In this document: piece after piece, positions 51,312 through 60,642 of the stretch
How positions within the stretch are numbered: position 1 is the stretch's first letter
Layout: every line of letters begins with the position of its first letter
From: Pacificibacter maritimus
GTDB lineage: Bacteria > Pseudomonadota > Alphaproteobacteria > Rhodobacterales > Rhodobacteraceae
Assembly: GCF_003814915.1 (NCBI RefSeq)
Contig: NZ_RKQK01000001.1
Span: forward strand, 1,256,031 to 1,320,030
Direction of reading: 5' to 3'
Length of the DNA: 64,000 nucleotides
Translations under genes and position numbers: made by a program
Notes under the pieces: generated by a model
What the model saw: the letters and a program-made list of their open reading frames with translations, nothing else
Database searches by the model: none
Told to the model about the DNA's origin: nothing

Positions 51312-52222
51312 GATTGGCGTCCCTTTCTCAGATCATCGATCTTGGCCAGCACACCGTTGGGCATGACAAAGACGATGAGTATAAACAACGCTCCAAGGAT
51401 GATCGAAAAGTGGTCAGGGAAACGCCCTGAAAGCCATTCAAAGAGCAAGAATAACGGAACAGCACCAACAAGCGGCCCCCATAGACGCATCGCTCCGCCC
51501 AACAGCGCCATGATCAAAGTCATGAAACTGACTGTCGGATTAAACACGATAGAGGGTTCAATATAGGTCCAACGTGGCGCTTGGATCGCGCCCACCAATG
51601 TGATGATTGTCGATGACACAACGAAAAGAAACAGTTTGATACGCGTCACATCAATCCCCGCATGCGCGGCAACCGTTTCGTCATCGCCCAGCGCCTTCAA
51701 AGCCAAACCGATGCGTGACCGACCAATCGCCCAAGCAATTAAGAAAGTGATCGCTGCCAAAGCCAACAGTTGCCAGTAAATATGATGTCCTTCGAAGGGT
51801 AAAAAGACATAGCGGCCCATGGTGTAGGTCACATTGACTTCCCACCAGCTTACAGTTTGGCGGACCAATTCGGCCAAGCCGAAAGTAAAAATGACGAAAT
51901 ACACGCCCGCAAGACGTAATGTGGACAGCCCCACCACCAGCGCCATGATCATGCCAATGCCAGCTGCGCAGAGCAAAACCAACGGGTATGGCAGCACTTC
52001 GTTCAAAACAGCAACGGTGTAGGCGCCGACTCCGAAAAAGGCCACGGTCGCCAAAGACACATAGCGTGTGGGGCCTGAAAATAGTGCCCAAGCCGTGGCC
52101 AGAGTGACATAGCCCGTCATCCCCAACAAAACGCCAGTCCAATACTCAGGCAAGATAAGTGGCGCGACGGCCAAGAGGGCAAGGGCAGTGAATGCCAGTG
52201 CAAATGCAATAGAAGTTTTCAC
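51308..52222 (-). CDS. livM: Branched-chain-type ABC importer permease LivM
   Basis: 304-residue inner-membrane permease. Hydrophobic stretches include IAFALAFTALALLAVAPLIL, PYPLVLLCAAGIGMIMALVV and FLFVVSSTIITLVGAIQAPR; the coupling-helix region RSRIGLALKALGDDETVAAH-AG is typical of LivM. GVYFVIFTFGLAELVRQTV is also family-like. It starts 2 nt after livH and overlaps livG by 4 nt. Confidence 0.93.
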   Translation of the reverse strand: MKTSIAFALAFTALALLAVAPLILPEYWTGVLLGMTGYVTLATAWALFSGPTRYVSLATVAFFGVGAYTVAVLNEVLPYPLVLLCAAGIGMIMALVVGLSTLRLAGVYFVIFTFGLAELVRQTVSWWEVNVTYTMGRYVFLPFEGHHIYWQLLALAAITFLIAWAIGRSRIGLALKALGDDETVAAHAGIDVTRIKLFLFVVSSTIITLVGAIQAPRWTYIEPSIVFNPTVSFMTLIMALLGGAMRLWGPLVGAVPLFLLFEWLSGRFPDHFSIILGALFILIVFVMPNGVLAKIDDLRKGRQS

Positions 52223-52224
52223 GT

Positions 52225-53088
52225 TTATGCCTTTCCAAACAAACCGTTAGGACGCACCAATAGGAGCAAGAGAAACACGGTATATACAGAGGCTAGCGTC
52301 AAACCTGGATCGATATAAGCCGCCACAAAGGTTTCAACCAAACCCAGCAAAAGCCCTGCCACGATGGCTCCAGGCACACTGCCTTTGCCGCCCAAGATGA
52401 CCACGATCAATGCTTTCATAGTAAAGACGACCCCCGTGGTGGCGGTGAAGGTTTGAAACATCGACACGACAACGCCGCCCGTGGCCGCCATTGTGCCACC
52501 GATGGCAAAGGCCATGCGCGCAGCTTTATCTGTATCGATGCCAAACAAGGGGGCGCTTTTGGGGGCCAAAGCGACAGCGCGCAGGATCATGCCCCAACGG
52601 GTGCGATACAAAACGATCACCAAGGCCGCACCGATGGCAAGACTCAAAACTAAGGCCAGCAAGCGGTTGCCAGACACCAAAGTTCCGAGCACACTGACGG
52701 GCGTGTTCATAAAGCTGTAGCTAATGTAACCACCGCCGAAAATCACCAGCAAGCAACCTTGGATCACGAACAAAAGTCCAAAGGTCAACAGAATGCTATC
52801 GACTTCTAAAGCGCCTTCATCAGGGGCGCGTTTGACAAGCGGCTCCATCATAAGACGGTAAACGCCCAAGCTCACGATGTAGCTTGCGGGCAAAATGATC
52901 GCGAGCGCCACGATAGGGTTGATGCCGAAGGATGAAAAAAGAATATAGGTCGCAAAACATGCCGCGATGATCGTATCCCCAAAGCTGAGGTTCATGATCC
53001 GCGCGATGCCGTATTGCAAGGAAAGTCCCATAGCGACAAGCGCATAGGTTCCACCAAGCACGAGCCCGTTGATGAGGTGTTCAAGCAT
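52225..53088 (-). CDS. livH: Branched-chain-type ABC importer permease LivH
   Basis: 287-residue permease. The start MLEHLINGLVLGGTYALVAM-GLSLQYGI matches LivH. The coupling region is TRWGMILRAVALAPKSAPLF-GID, and VVILGGKGSVPGAIVAGLLL-GLVE is the family C-terminal signature. Separated from the binding-protein gene upstream by about 100 bp containing a hairpin and a 20-bp tandem repeat. Confidence 0.93.
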   Translation of the reverse strand: MLEHLINGLVLGGTYALVAMGLSLQYGIARIMNLSFGDTIIAACFATYILFSSFGINPIVALAIILPASYIVSLGVYRLMMEPLVKRAPDEGALEVDSILLTFGLLFVIQGCLLVIFGGGYISYSFMNTPVSVLGTLVSGNRLLALVLSLAIGAALVIVLYRTRWGMILRAVALAPKSAPLFGIDTDKAARMAFAIGGTMAATGGVVVSMFQTFTATTGVVFTMKALIVVILGGKGSVPGAIVAGLLLGLVETFVAAYIDPGLTLASVYTVFLLLLLVRPNGLFGKA

Positions 53089-53100
53089 TGACTGTCCAGT

Positions 53101-53140
53101 TTGTGTTCAAGAGTGAGGCGTTGTGTTCAAGAGTGAGGCG
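53101..53140. repeat. 20-bp perfect tandem duplication
   Basis: TTGTGTTCAAGAGTGAGGCG occurs twice in tandem (53101-53120, 53121-53140) between livH and the binding-protein gene. It looks like a recent duplication and lengthens the leader of livH by 20 nt. Confidence 0.9.
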
Positions 53141-53158
53141 GCGAAACATCCCGCCGCC
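53137..53158 (-). other. Intercistronic hairpin between the binding-protein gene and livH
   Basis: GGCGGCG pairs perfectly with CGCCGCC around an 8-nt loop, without a T-tract. Such stems after binding-protein genes often stabilise that part of the mRNA so it is made in excess over the permease. That role is inference. Confidence 0.5.
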
Positions 53159-53189
53159 CCTGCCTCATGTTGTGGTAAAGTGAGCTAGA

Positions 53190-54428
53190 TTAGTCCCAGT
53201 TCGGCTTTGGCAGTTGTACCGCTGCAAGACCTTCGCTGCCTTCAGGAGAGACTGCAACAAACGCGCCGTCTTGCCATTGGCCAACCCAGTTGATCGCACG
53301 TAACTGATTGTTTTCAAGTCGGGTTTCTTCGCCCAAAACAGTCGCGAACGTTCCTGTAGAGATTTCAGCTGTGATCGCTTCTTTATCCAAACCAACGCGT
53401 TCAATCGCTTGTTCCAACATCTGCAAAGATGCGTAGATCAAAACGGACCCCCAGTAATCAGGTGCGCGGCCGATGATTTCTTCGTGTTTGGCACGGTATG
53501 CTGAATTCAGTTCGTTGTTGGGGTCGATGCCGCCAAGGCTCATGACGCCTTCAACAGATCCGCCTGCGATATTCGGGTAAACAGGAAAGCCTGCGCCGAC
53601 ACCCAGATAGAAGATTTCGGGGTTGAAGCTGGCCACTTTGGCTTGCTTGGTTAGACCAAAGCTGTGTGGCGGATAGGTGAAGGCAACGAATGTATCTGCC
53701 TCAGAATTCGATGCTTCGCTGACAATGGTTGCAAAGTCAGATGTTTCTGGCGGGAAGGTTTTATCATAAACGATATCAAAACCTGCCTCTTCAAAACTTG
53801 GACGTGCAGCTTTCACCAAATCGATACCAAAGCCATCAGCTACTGAGACCATTGAAATCTTATCGTTGATACGGCCTGCTTCGCGCTCTGCGACCAAAAT
53901 TTCGGTAAAGGCAGAGACGTAATCATGGCTGCCGCCCATGAACCAAAAACTGGACTCCCAGCGCTCAACAAAATCAGAGGCTTTGTCGGTCACAGCAGCG
54001 CCCGCAAGATGCGGGTAGCCGAATTTGGCCATCAATGGCGCAATAGCCAGATTAAAGCCTGTCCCCCAAGGTGGCAAAATCAAATCGACTTTGTCTTGGG
54101 TCGCAAGACGTTCGATCGCGCGCACAACGTCTTCTGTTGACGAACGATCATCGTAAGCGATGGCTTCGATCGGCAAACGAGTTCCATCGGGCATTTTCAA
54201 CCCGCCCGCTGCGTTCACTTCTTCGATCCAAAGCTCATAGTTTGGCGTCACCGTCATATCAGCGCCGCCCGCATTTGGACCAGATTTTGAGATTGCGTAA
54301 CCGATAGTCACTGCTTCACGGTCTTGAGCCGCCAGCCCCGTGGCGGAGCCAGTAATCGCAAGAGCAGCCACCGCGCAGGTCGCAAGGTGACGAGGGGCGC
54401 GCATGGCCCCTGACAGAAAATTCTTCAT
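53190..54428 (-). CDS. Periplasmic substrate-binding protein of the Liv-type importer
   Basis: 412 residues. A Sec signal peptide (RHLATCAVAALAITGSATGL-AAQ, cut after about 35) leads to a type-1 periplasmic fold: EAVTIGYAISKSGPNAGGAD, then NYELWIEEVNAAGGLKMPDG and AIAYDDRSSTEDVVRAIERL are typical LivK-like features. The ligand is not predictable from sequence. It is the first gene of a block running through the transporter to ALDH, SDR and ThDP genes, and is divergent from the AraC gene. The mRNA leader overlaps the region upstream of AraC. Confidence 0.92.
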   Translation of the reverse strand: MKNFLSGAMRAPRHLATCAVAALAITGSATGLAAQDREAVTIGYAISKSGPNAGGADMTVTPNYELWIEEVNAAGGLKMPDGTRLPIEAIAYDDRSSTEDVVRAIERLATQDKVDLILPPWGTGFNLAIAPLMAKFGYPHLAGAAVTDKASDFVERWESSFWFMGGSHDYVSAFTEILVAEREAGRINDKISMVSVADGFGIDLVKAARPSFEEAGFDIVYDKTFPPETSDFATIVSEASNSEADTFVAFTYPPHSFGLTKQAKVASFNPEIFYLGVGAGFPVYPNIAGGSVEGVMSLGGIDPNNELNSAYRAKHEEIIGRAPDYWGSVLIYASLQMLEQAIERVGLDKEAITAEISTGTFATVLGEETRLENNQLRAINWVGQWQDGAFVAVSPEGSEGLAAVQLPKPNWD

Positions 54429-54564
54429 GGTGTTCCTCCCAGAATATCACGGATTTACGACCTCTTTTGGTCATTCATCCCACAACCGCGTCTCTCTCTA
54501 CACGGCATGTTCAACGAGACTAGGAACTCTTGCTGCCTGTGATAATAGACAATATGATGGAATA

Positions 54565-55470
54565 ATGGTACTTTTGTGGGATAATCAAACATTCAAGCAA
54601 GAGATTTCACCTTTGGAACGCAAAACCATTCAACCCGAACGCATTAAAAGCGCGCTGACGAATACAGAATTCTCCACCTCTGGCGGGCGGGCCATTTTTA
54701 TGGTGCTTGTCTCTGGGCGCGGAAAGTTTGTGTCCGACGAAGTTGAACGTGACGTAACAGGGCCTTGTTTGATCTGGGCCCCAACAGGGTGGTCGACACG
54801 CATTTCGCTGATGGCAGGGTCGCGCGGTTTTCTTATCAGAATGCCAGAACATACTCTGGGGCGCGCTTTGCCCACGGATGTGATTTCGGCCCATGTGCGC
54901 CAAGTTGTCAGTCGGCGTATTTTCTTACCTGACCTGTCGCCGCAAGTGATTCAGTCTTTTGTGGCCTTATTTGATAAGATCGAAGCCGAGACACGCTCTA
55001 TGGCGCTTGGAGTTGAAGCGGTTTTGCAGCATTGCGTGTCTCTGCTTTTGATCGATATTTGGCGCGCTGCTGCCCCACCTGTGCAGGTCGCCGAACCGCA
55101 GCCCCACCGTATTTCTGAACAGTTCTTCAATCTGGTCGAACTGCACCTGCAAAATCATTGGACTGTGGCTGAATATGCCTCAAGAATCGGTGTGTCACGG
55201 GACCGTTTAAATGACGCCGTGCGCCGTGCAATCGGCCGCCCGCCCCATCAGCACATTCAAAAAAGACTGACAGAAGAAGCAAAAGCTTTGCTGGTCACCA
55301 CCAATCTACAGGTGGCCGAAATTGGATATAAGCTGGGGTTTGGCGATGCTGCCTATTTCACGCGGTTTTTCAAACGTCACGAAAAACTGGCGCCAGGGGA
55401 ATTTCGGCGTAGGTTCACGCCGCTTTGGCGATCCAGATCCGAAGATGTTTCCTTTGCCGACTGGCCCTAA
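54565..55470 (+). CDS. AraC-family regulator of the catabolic locus
   Basis: 301 residues. The N-terminal ligand-sensing part is beta-rich (RAIFMVLVSGRGKFVSDEVE, RDVTGPCLIWAPTGWSTRIS). The C-terminal double HTH reads VELHLQNHWTVAEYASRIGV, SRDRLNDAVRRAIGRPPHQH and VAEIGYKLGFGDAAYFTRFF, the second being the AraC signature. ATG 54565 keeps the gene clear of the divergent binding-protein gene; the open frame from 54403 overlaps it. Likely controls the divergent transport/catabolism operon. Confidence 0.87.
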   Translation: MVLLWDNQTFKQEISPLERKTIQPERIKSALTNTEFSTSGGRAIFMVLVSGRGKFVSDEVERDVTGPCLIWAPTGWSTRISLMAGSRGFLIRMPEHTLGRALPTDVISAHVRQVVSRRIFLPDLSPQVIQSFVALFDKIEAETRSMALGVEAVLQHCVSLLLIDIWRAAAPPVQVAEPQPHRISEQFFNLVELHLQNHWTVAEYASRIGVSRDRLNDAVRRAIGRPPHQHIQKRLTEEAKALLVTTNLQVAEIGYKLGFGDAAYFTRFFKRHEKLAPGEFRRRFTPLWRSRSEDVSFADWP

Positions 55471-55814
55471 AACGCGTCTGCCTTGGACAATTTTACGACG
55501 TGTTCAAGGTAAATACTGTTAACCAGGCCCGTGATTTGCCCCGAAACTAGCGAGCAAATGGAACGTGTCGTAAACTCCAACGGTTCAAACCTAAAAAACC
55601 GGCCTAAACCCGCTCAATTCTTAAGCAACATCTAGCAGCAAATAGACAGCGACATCAGTTTTAAGCAAGACGCCGCCGATTTTCTTTCCCGAAACAGGGA
55701 TTTCCTGCAAACTGGCGATATCTTGCTTGAAATATGTGCGACACAGTATTGTCATTGGCGCAACATACTCATATTTGCAGTTTCTTGTCAGGAAGTTACG
55801 GGAATCCGTTGAAT
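55471..55814. other. Intergenic region upstream of opgG (344 bp, no gene seen)
   Basis: Between the AraC stop and the OpgG start. I see no hairpin terminator with T-tract and no convincing RNA. A 70-codon minus-strand frame (55621-55833) overlaps the opgG start and lacks a ribosome site. Presumably holds the opg operon promoter. Confidence 0.5.
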
Positions 55815-57434
55815 ATGCCAAATTGCAAAACACGCAGTTCTCTTACACGCCGCCATGCCCTTGTTGGCTTGTTGTCCACCGCAGCTTCTGCCGCGCTGCT
55901 GGACCCAAATGCATTGTTGGCCCAAGACCTCATGCAAGGCCCTATGCCTGCGCCTGAAGCTGCGCCAACACCGGTACATTTTGACTTTGACACCTTGAGC
56001 GAAGACATGCGTTTGGCCGCAAAAGCGCCAGCAAAACCTGCGGAGGTCATCAAAGGCTTTCTAACAGAGTTGTCTTATGACGACTATCAGCGCGTGCAAT
56101 TTGATCGCACACGAACACGTTGGGCAGACACCGAGAATGCCAGATTCCATTTGAACGCCTTTCATCCAGGATGGTTGTTTAACGAACCCGTTCATTTGAA
56201 TGAAATCGTAGATAGCATCTCGACCCCGATGGGATTTTCGGTCGACGATTTTGACTATTCCAATGTTGATAAAGAGATTCCTGAAACCTTTGAAATGCCT
56301 GGCGTTGCTGGATTTCGCCTGATGGCGCCACTTAATCGCGCCGATCACCATGACGAATTGGCAGCCTTTTTGGGAGCCAGCTATTTTCGCGCCCTTGGTC
56401 AGGACAACCGTTACGGGCTGTCAGCGCGCGGATTGGCGATAAACACAGGCATGCCAGCTGGCGAAGAATTTCCACGATTTACAGATTTTTGGCTGGAACG
56501 CCCCACAGAAAATTCCGACAAAGTTGTACTATATGCAGCTTTGCGATCCAAATCTGTGACGGGAGCCTACCGATTTGTGATTGAGCCAGGCAAAACCACA
56601 ACAATGGATGTGACGGCACGCTTGTATATGCGCGAAAATGTGCAGCAATTGGGCATCGCCCCCCTGACCTCAATGTTCTTGTTTGGTGGCGCAGACCCCG
56701 GCAATTTTAACGATTTCCGCCCTGCTGTGCATGACAGTGATCACCTGATCTTGAACACACAAAGCGGCGATACGTTTGTGCGTCCCCTGACCAACCCTGA
56801 AAAGCTTGGGCATTCCTATCTTGCTGCGCAAAACCCAGTTTCCTTTGGTTTGATCCAACGCCAACGTGACTTTGATCACTACCTCGATGCACAAGCCCAT
56901 TACGAACGCCGCCCCTCTTTGATGGTTGAACCCATTGGCGATTGGGGTGCGGGATCTGTGCGTCTGATGGAAATCCCCACTGACTTGGAAGGCAATGACA
57001 ATATTGTTGCCTATTGGGTGCCTGAGAAAACGCCGCAAAAAGGTGAAAGCCTCGAGGTGTCTTACCGTTTGCATTGGGGCATGTCACCTGATGGAGATCG
57101 CGCACCAACACGTGCGCAGGTTCTGCGGACACGCACTGGCGTGGGCGGGGTTGCTGGCGTAGAAAAGGCCACAGACAGCATAAAATTTGTTATCGATTTC
57201 CAAGGCGGCACGCTGTCATCCCTACCTATCGATGCGAAAGTAGAGCCGCAGGTGACTGTATTACGAGGGAAATTGACCCAATCAATCCTATCGCCTGTTG
57301 ACGGAACAGACCTGTGGCGCTTGGTGATTGAGGCTGTGCCTGAAAATTCTGAAACATCTATGGAACTTCAAGCGGCTCTCAAGGGTTATGGTAGTATCTT
57401 ATCAGAAACATGGTTGTACCAATGGAAAGCATGA
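55815..57434 (+). CDS. opgG: Glucan biosynthesis periplasmic protein OpgG
   Basis: 539-residue MdoG/OpgG protein of osmoregulated periplasmic glucan synthesis. A Tat-type signal is likely: SSLTRRHALVGLLSTAASAA, with a twin Arg, hydrophobic stretch and AQD cleavage region. Family parts include HFDFDTLSEDMRLAAKAPAK, FEMPGVAGFRLMAPLNRADH, AAFLGASYFRALGQDNRYGL-SARGLAI and FPRFTDFWLERPTENSDKVV. ATG 55815 places the signal correctly; an upstream in-frame ATG at 55734 does not. The stop overlaps the presumed original opgH start (ATGATGA). Confidence 0.93.
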   Translation: MPNCKTRSSLTRRHALVGLLSTAASAALLDPNALLAQDLMQGPMPAPEAAPTPVHFDFDTLSEDMRLAAKAPAKPAEVIKGFLTELSYDDYQRVQFDRTRTRWADTENARFHLNAFHPGWLFNEPVHLNEIVDSISTPMGFSVDDFDYSNVDKEIPETFEMPGVAGFRLMAPLNRADHHDELAAFLGASYFRALGQDNRYGLSARGLAINTGMPAGEEFPRFTDFWLERPTENSDKVVLYAALRSKSVTGAYRFVIEPGKTTTMDVTARLYMRENVQQLGIAPLTSMFLFGGADPGNFNDFRPAVHDSDHLILNTQSGDTFVRPLTNPEKLGHSYLAAQNPVSFGLIQRQRDFDHYLDAQAHYERRPSLMVEPIGDWGAGSVRLMEIPTDLEGNDNIVAYWVPEKTPQKGESLEVSYRLHWGMSPDGDRAPTRAQVLRTRTGVGGVAGVEKATDSIKFVIDFQGGTLSSLPIDAKVEPQVTVLRGKLTQSILSPVDGTDLWRLVIEAVPENSETSMELQAALKGYGSILSETWLYQWKA

Positions 57435-57655
57435 TGACTCAATCTCCAGATCAAATTGGCACCACAGCCAACAGCGTTTCCGAGACCACACAGGCTTGGG
57501 ACGCCTCTAGCGACCCCGCGACTTGGGCACCCAACGCGGCCCCGATGGACATGCCAATGCAAACCCTAACGGCTGCCCCGCTTGGTCATCACCTTGCAAC
57601 CCAGATCCGCCACCTTTTGTCAGGGATGCGCATCGGGATTAGACACGAGATTTGA
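57434..57655 (+). pseudogene. opgH: Probable out-of-frame N-terminus of OpgH
   Basis: 74-codon frame starting in ATGATGA at the opgG stop, the expected coupled start for opgH. It encodes DPATWAPNAAPMDMPMQTLT-AAP, which resembles the PLxMPxQ.L..AP segment near the N-terminus of alphaproteobacterial OpgH, then runs into HLLSGMRIGIRHEI and stops. The body of OpgH continues in another frame. One extra base (or two missing) between about 57575 and 57655 would explain it. A sequencing error is as possible as a real mutation. Confidence 0.6.
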
Positions 57656-57674
57656 TTTGAAACCAAAAACCGAT

Positions 57675-59459
57675 ATGTCCCCCGACACAACGACAGTTGT
57701 GGCGCGGGGTTTGGCCATCTCATTCGCTTTAATTGCAGCGTTTGGGGCGTGTTTGCTTGTCATCGATGCAGATCGCCAAAACGGATTTCAAATCTGGGAT
57801 ATCCTGCGCGCTGCTTTGATTTTACTGACCACTTGCTGGCTGGCATGGGGGGCGGCGCTGGGACTGATGGGGCTTTACCCGAAAGGCCGCAAATCTGCCG
57901 CGCCTCTTGAGGGCAGATCATCCTCAAAAACGGTCGTCCTTGTGCCCATCTGCAACGAAGATCCGATTGCAACCTTTGCGCGGATTGCGGCGATGGATGC
58001 CTCTATTCGCGACATGGGCCTGAATTTGGACATTGCGGTCTTGTCAGACACGCGCGCGCCAGAAAAACAAGCTGCAGAACACAGCGCATTTCGACGGTTA
58101 ATGGCTGAAACCCATGCCGATGGTCGCCACAACGCGGGCCAGATTTTCTATCGCAACCGTGAAGACAATCGCGGCCGCAAAGCGGGCAATGTCGAAGACT
58201 TCATTGTCAAATCTGGCGGTGCCTACGATTATGCTGTGACCCTTGATGCCGACAGCCTGATGACAGGTGCAGCTTTGAACACAATGATCTTGCGCATGGA
58301 TGCGGATGAACGCTTGGGCCTGTTGCAAACTTTGCCAAAAATCACAGGTGCACAGAGCTTTTTTGCCCGTGCGATGCAGTTTGCAGCCGCCTTTCACGGT
58401 CCTATTTTCACCAAAGGGCTTGAACGAATGCAGGGCTCTGTCGGGCCATACTGGGGCCATAACGCCATTATTCGGATCACGGCCTTTGCACAGTCTTGTC
58501 GTTTACCTGAACTGGAGGGCAAGGCGCCCTTTGGTGGGCATATTTTATCACATGACTATGTTGAAGCCGCGCTTTTGGCGCGCAATGGCTGGCGTGTCGT
58601 TGCAGATCACAGCATTGACGGGTCTTATGAAGAAGGCCCCGAAAATGTGCTGGCCTATGCCAAGCGTGATCGTCGCTGGTGTCAGGGCAACCTACAGCAC
58701 TCGCGGCTGGTCTTTGCCCCTGGCCTTGCAAACTGGAGCCGCCTTGTCTTTGTCCAAGGGATCACCGCCTATCTTGTGTCACTGTTTTGGGCTGTTTTCC
58801 TTGTCACGACTGTCGCAGGTGCGATTTTTGCGCCAGAGCCGAATTATTTTCCTGAGCCGAACCAACTGTTTCCCGTCTTCCCATCGGACCGCAGTCGCGA
58901 AATTTTTGCCCTTGCCTTGGGCATTATCGGATTGTTGATTTTGCCAAAGGTGGCGATTTACTTAAACGCGCTCAAAACCAATCGTAGCCGCGACTTTGGC
59001 GGCAATGCGCGCGCATTGCTGTCGGTTTTGGCGGAAATCCTGCTGACATCACTCTTAGCGCCAATCATGTTGGCCTATCAAACCCGCGCAGTGATCCAAG
59101 TGTTGTCACGCCAAGATGGGGGTTGGCCTGCAAATGCACGCGGCGAAGGGCGTTTGACGTTTGCGCAGGCAGCGCGTTCCTCGCTTTGGATCGTCTTGAT
59201 AGGTGCGCTGTCTTTGATCGCTATCTGGTACCTTGCTCCCAATTTGATGATTTGGCTGCTGCCTGTGACCGTGCCGATGATCTGTGCACCTGCTTTGATT
59301 TCATGGTCTTCTCAGCCGACATCAGCGCGCCATTTCACAGTGCCTGAGGATATGACACTGCCACCTGTTGTCAGGGATTTTCGTGAGATCCATGCAAAAT
59401 GGTGCGCCACACCCCCAGCCCCGCAGCCCGTAGAAAAGGCAACCCATGCCCCAGCTTGA
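57675..59459 (+). CDS. opgH: Glucan glucosyltransferase OpgH (N-terminus frameshifted)
   Basis: 594-residue body of the inner-membrane GT2 enzyme that builds the beta-glucan backbone from UDP-glucose. Two N-terminal membrane helices (RGLAISFALIAAFGACLLVI, ILRAALILLTTCWLAWGAAL) precede the GT2 domain: VLVPICNEDPIATFARIAAM, DYAVTLDADSLMTGAALNTM (DxD), ILSHDYVEAALLARNGWRVV and AKRDRRWCQGNLQHSRLVFA (RxxRW). Five or so C-terminal helices follow. ATG 57675 lacks a good ribosome site and TTG 57582 is also in frame; the true start is probably at 57434 in the other frame. If the shift is real, initiation may be weak or the protein shortened. Confidence 0.85.
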   Translation: MSPDTTTVVARGLAISFALIAAFGACLLVIDADRQNGFQIWDILRAALILLTTCWLAWGAALGLMGLYPKGRKSAAPLEGRSSSKTVVLVPICNEDPIATFARIAAMDASIRDMGLNLDIAVLSDTRAPEKQAAEHSAFRRLMAETHADGRHNAGQIFYRNREDNRGRKAGNVEDFIVKSGGAYDYAVTLDADSLMTGAALNTMILRMDADERLGLLQTLPKITGAQSFFARAMQFAAAFHGPIFTKGLERMQGSVGPYWGHNAIIRITAFAQSCRLPELEGKAPFGGHILSHDYVEAALLARNGWRVVADHSIDGSYEEGPENVLAYAKRDRRWCQGNLQHSRLVFAPGLANWSRLVFVQGITAYLVSLFWAVFLVTTVAGAIFAPEPNYFPEPNQLFPVFPSDRSREIFALALGIIGLLILPKVAIYLNALKTNRSRDFGGNARALLSVLAEILLTSLLAPIMLAYQTRAVIQVLSRQDGGWPANARGEGRLTFAQAARSSLWIVLIGALSLIAIWYLAPNLMIWLLPVTVPMICAPALISWSSQPTSARHFTVPEDMTLPPVVRDFREIHAKWCATPPAPQPVEKATHAPA

Positions 59460-60600
59460 TGGTACGACGGCAGCAGGCCCTAAACGGGCTGCGCGCGATC
59501 TAAGGATCGATGCGTTTCGAGGCTTGCTCTTAGTGATGATCTTTATCGATCATGTGCCGGGCAATTGGTACGAAAATCTGACCCTGCGCAATTTGGGGTT
59601 TTCTGACGCGGCCGAAAGCTTTTTTGTCATGTCAGGTATGGCCACGGGACTGGCCTATTCGGCGGGGCTTAGCCCCATCAGCGCGACAGGTCTATGGGCG
59701 GGGATCGCCCCGATTTGGAAGCGCGCTTGGGTACTCTACTTAACGCATATTTTTCTGACGATCGCAGGCATTGCTATTTTCGCCTATAGTGCCGAAGCCT
59801 TTGGTTTGACGCAACTTTTAACCAAAAACAACCTACGTCAAGTGTTCCAAAACACACAAGCCGCGATGGTCGGTATTGTGACGCTTGGCCATCAAATCGG
59901 CTATGTAAACATTCTACCAGCATATTCTGTGCTGCTGTTTGCAGCGCCCATCGCCATTTTGATCGGCAAGCGCAGCCCAATCGTTTTGCTGGCCTTGTCA
60001 GTTTTTCTATGGTTTTGCGCGGGTTTGTTTAGGCTGAACATCCCTGCCTATCCCAATTCTGGAGGCTGGTTTTTTAACCCCTTTGCTTGGCAATTGATCT
60101 TTGTGATCGGATTGCTAACGGGAATGGCGCTGCGAGATGGTAAGCGGTTTGTCCCGAAAACCAAACTGCTCTTTGCTTTGGCGTCTGGTTGGCTTTTGTT
60201 TGTTTTGGCATGGCGTTACGTGCCTGTACTGGGCCCTGAGCTAAACCACGGCATGGCCAAACTGTCCTCATATGGTCTGCCCTTTCACATCACATCGCAT
60301 GACAAGACCTATTTGCCGATGTTGCGTTTGCTGCATGTTTTGGCGCTGGTTTATGTGGTGTCCTGCTTGCCGATTTTCACCCGCATGGCCGAACACGCTT
60401 TGGCGAAACCGCTCTGTCTGTTGGGGCGTCACGGGTTGTTGATCTTTTCGGCAGGTGCTTTGCTGTCCTTGGCGGGTCAGGCGACTTTCGCGTATTTCAA
60501 AGGCGTTGCAATTGTGCCTTGGATTTTTATCCCCTTTGGCGTTTTGACCCTTTGGGCGACCGCATGGGTTGCCGATTGGAAACGGCGGGCCTCAGCCTAG
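59446..60600 (+). CDS. opgC: OpgC-like glucan-modifying membrane acyltransferase
   Basis: 384-residue multi-helix membrane protein of the OpgC family (about ten segments). The start RDLRIDAFRGLLLVMIFIDH-VPGN and LGFSDAAESFFVMSGMATGL match OpgC, which adds succinyl or similar groups to periplasmic glucans. PNSGGWFFNPFAWQLIFVIG (NP.aWQ) is a family landmark. It overlaps opgH by 14 nt; third gene of the operon. Confidence 0.9.
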   Translation: MPQLDGTTAAGPKRAARDLRIDAFRGLLLVMIFIDHVPGNWYENLTLRNLGFSDAAESFFVMSGMATGLAYSAGLSPISATGLWAGIAPIWKRAWVLYLTHIFLTIAGIAIFAYSAEAFGLTQLLTKNNLRQVFQNTQAAMVGIVTLGHQIGYVNILPAYSVLLFAAPIAILIGKRSPIVLLALSVFLWFCAGLFRLNIPAYPNSGGWFFNPFAWQLIFVIGLLTGMALRDGKRFVPKTKLLFALASGWLLFVLAWRYVPVLGPELNHGMAKLSSYGLPFHITSHDKTYLPMLRLLHVLALVYVVSCLPIFTRMAEHALAKPLCLLGRHGLLIFSAGALLSLAGQATFAYFKGVAIVPWIFIPFGVLTLWATAWVADWKRRASA

Positions 60601-60642
60601 CTCCAAAATTGCACCTAATGACAGGCACGACGAAAACAGATC

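Noticed and set aside
55621-55833. 70-codon minus-strand frame upstream of opgG
   Set aside because: Overlaps the opgG start, no ribosome site and no recognisable fold.
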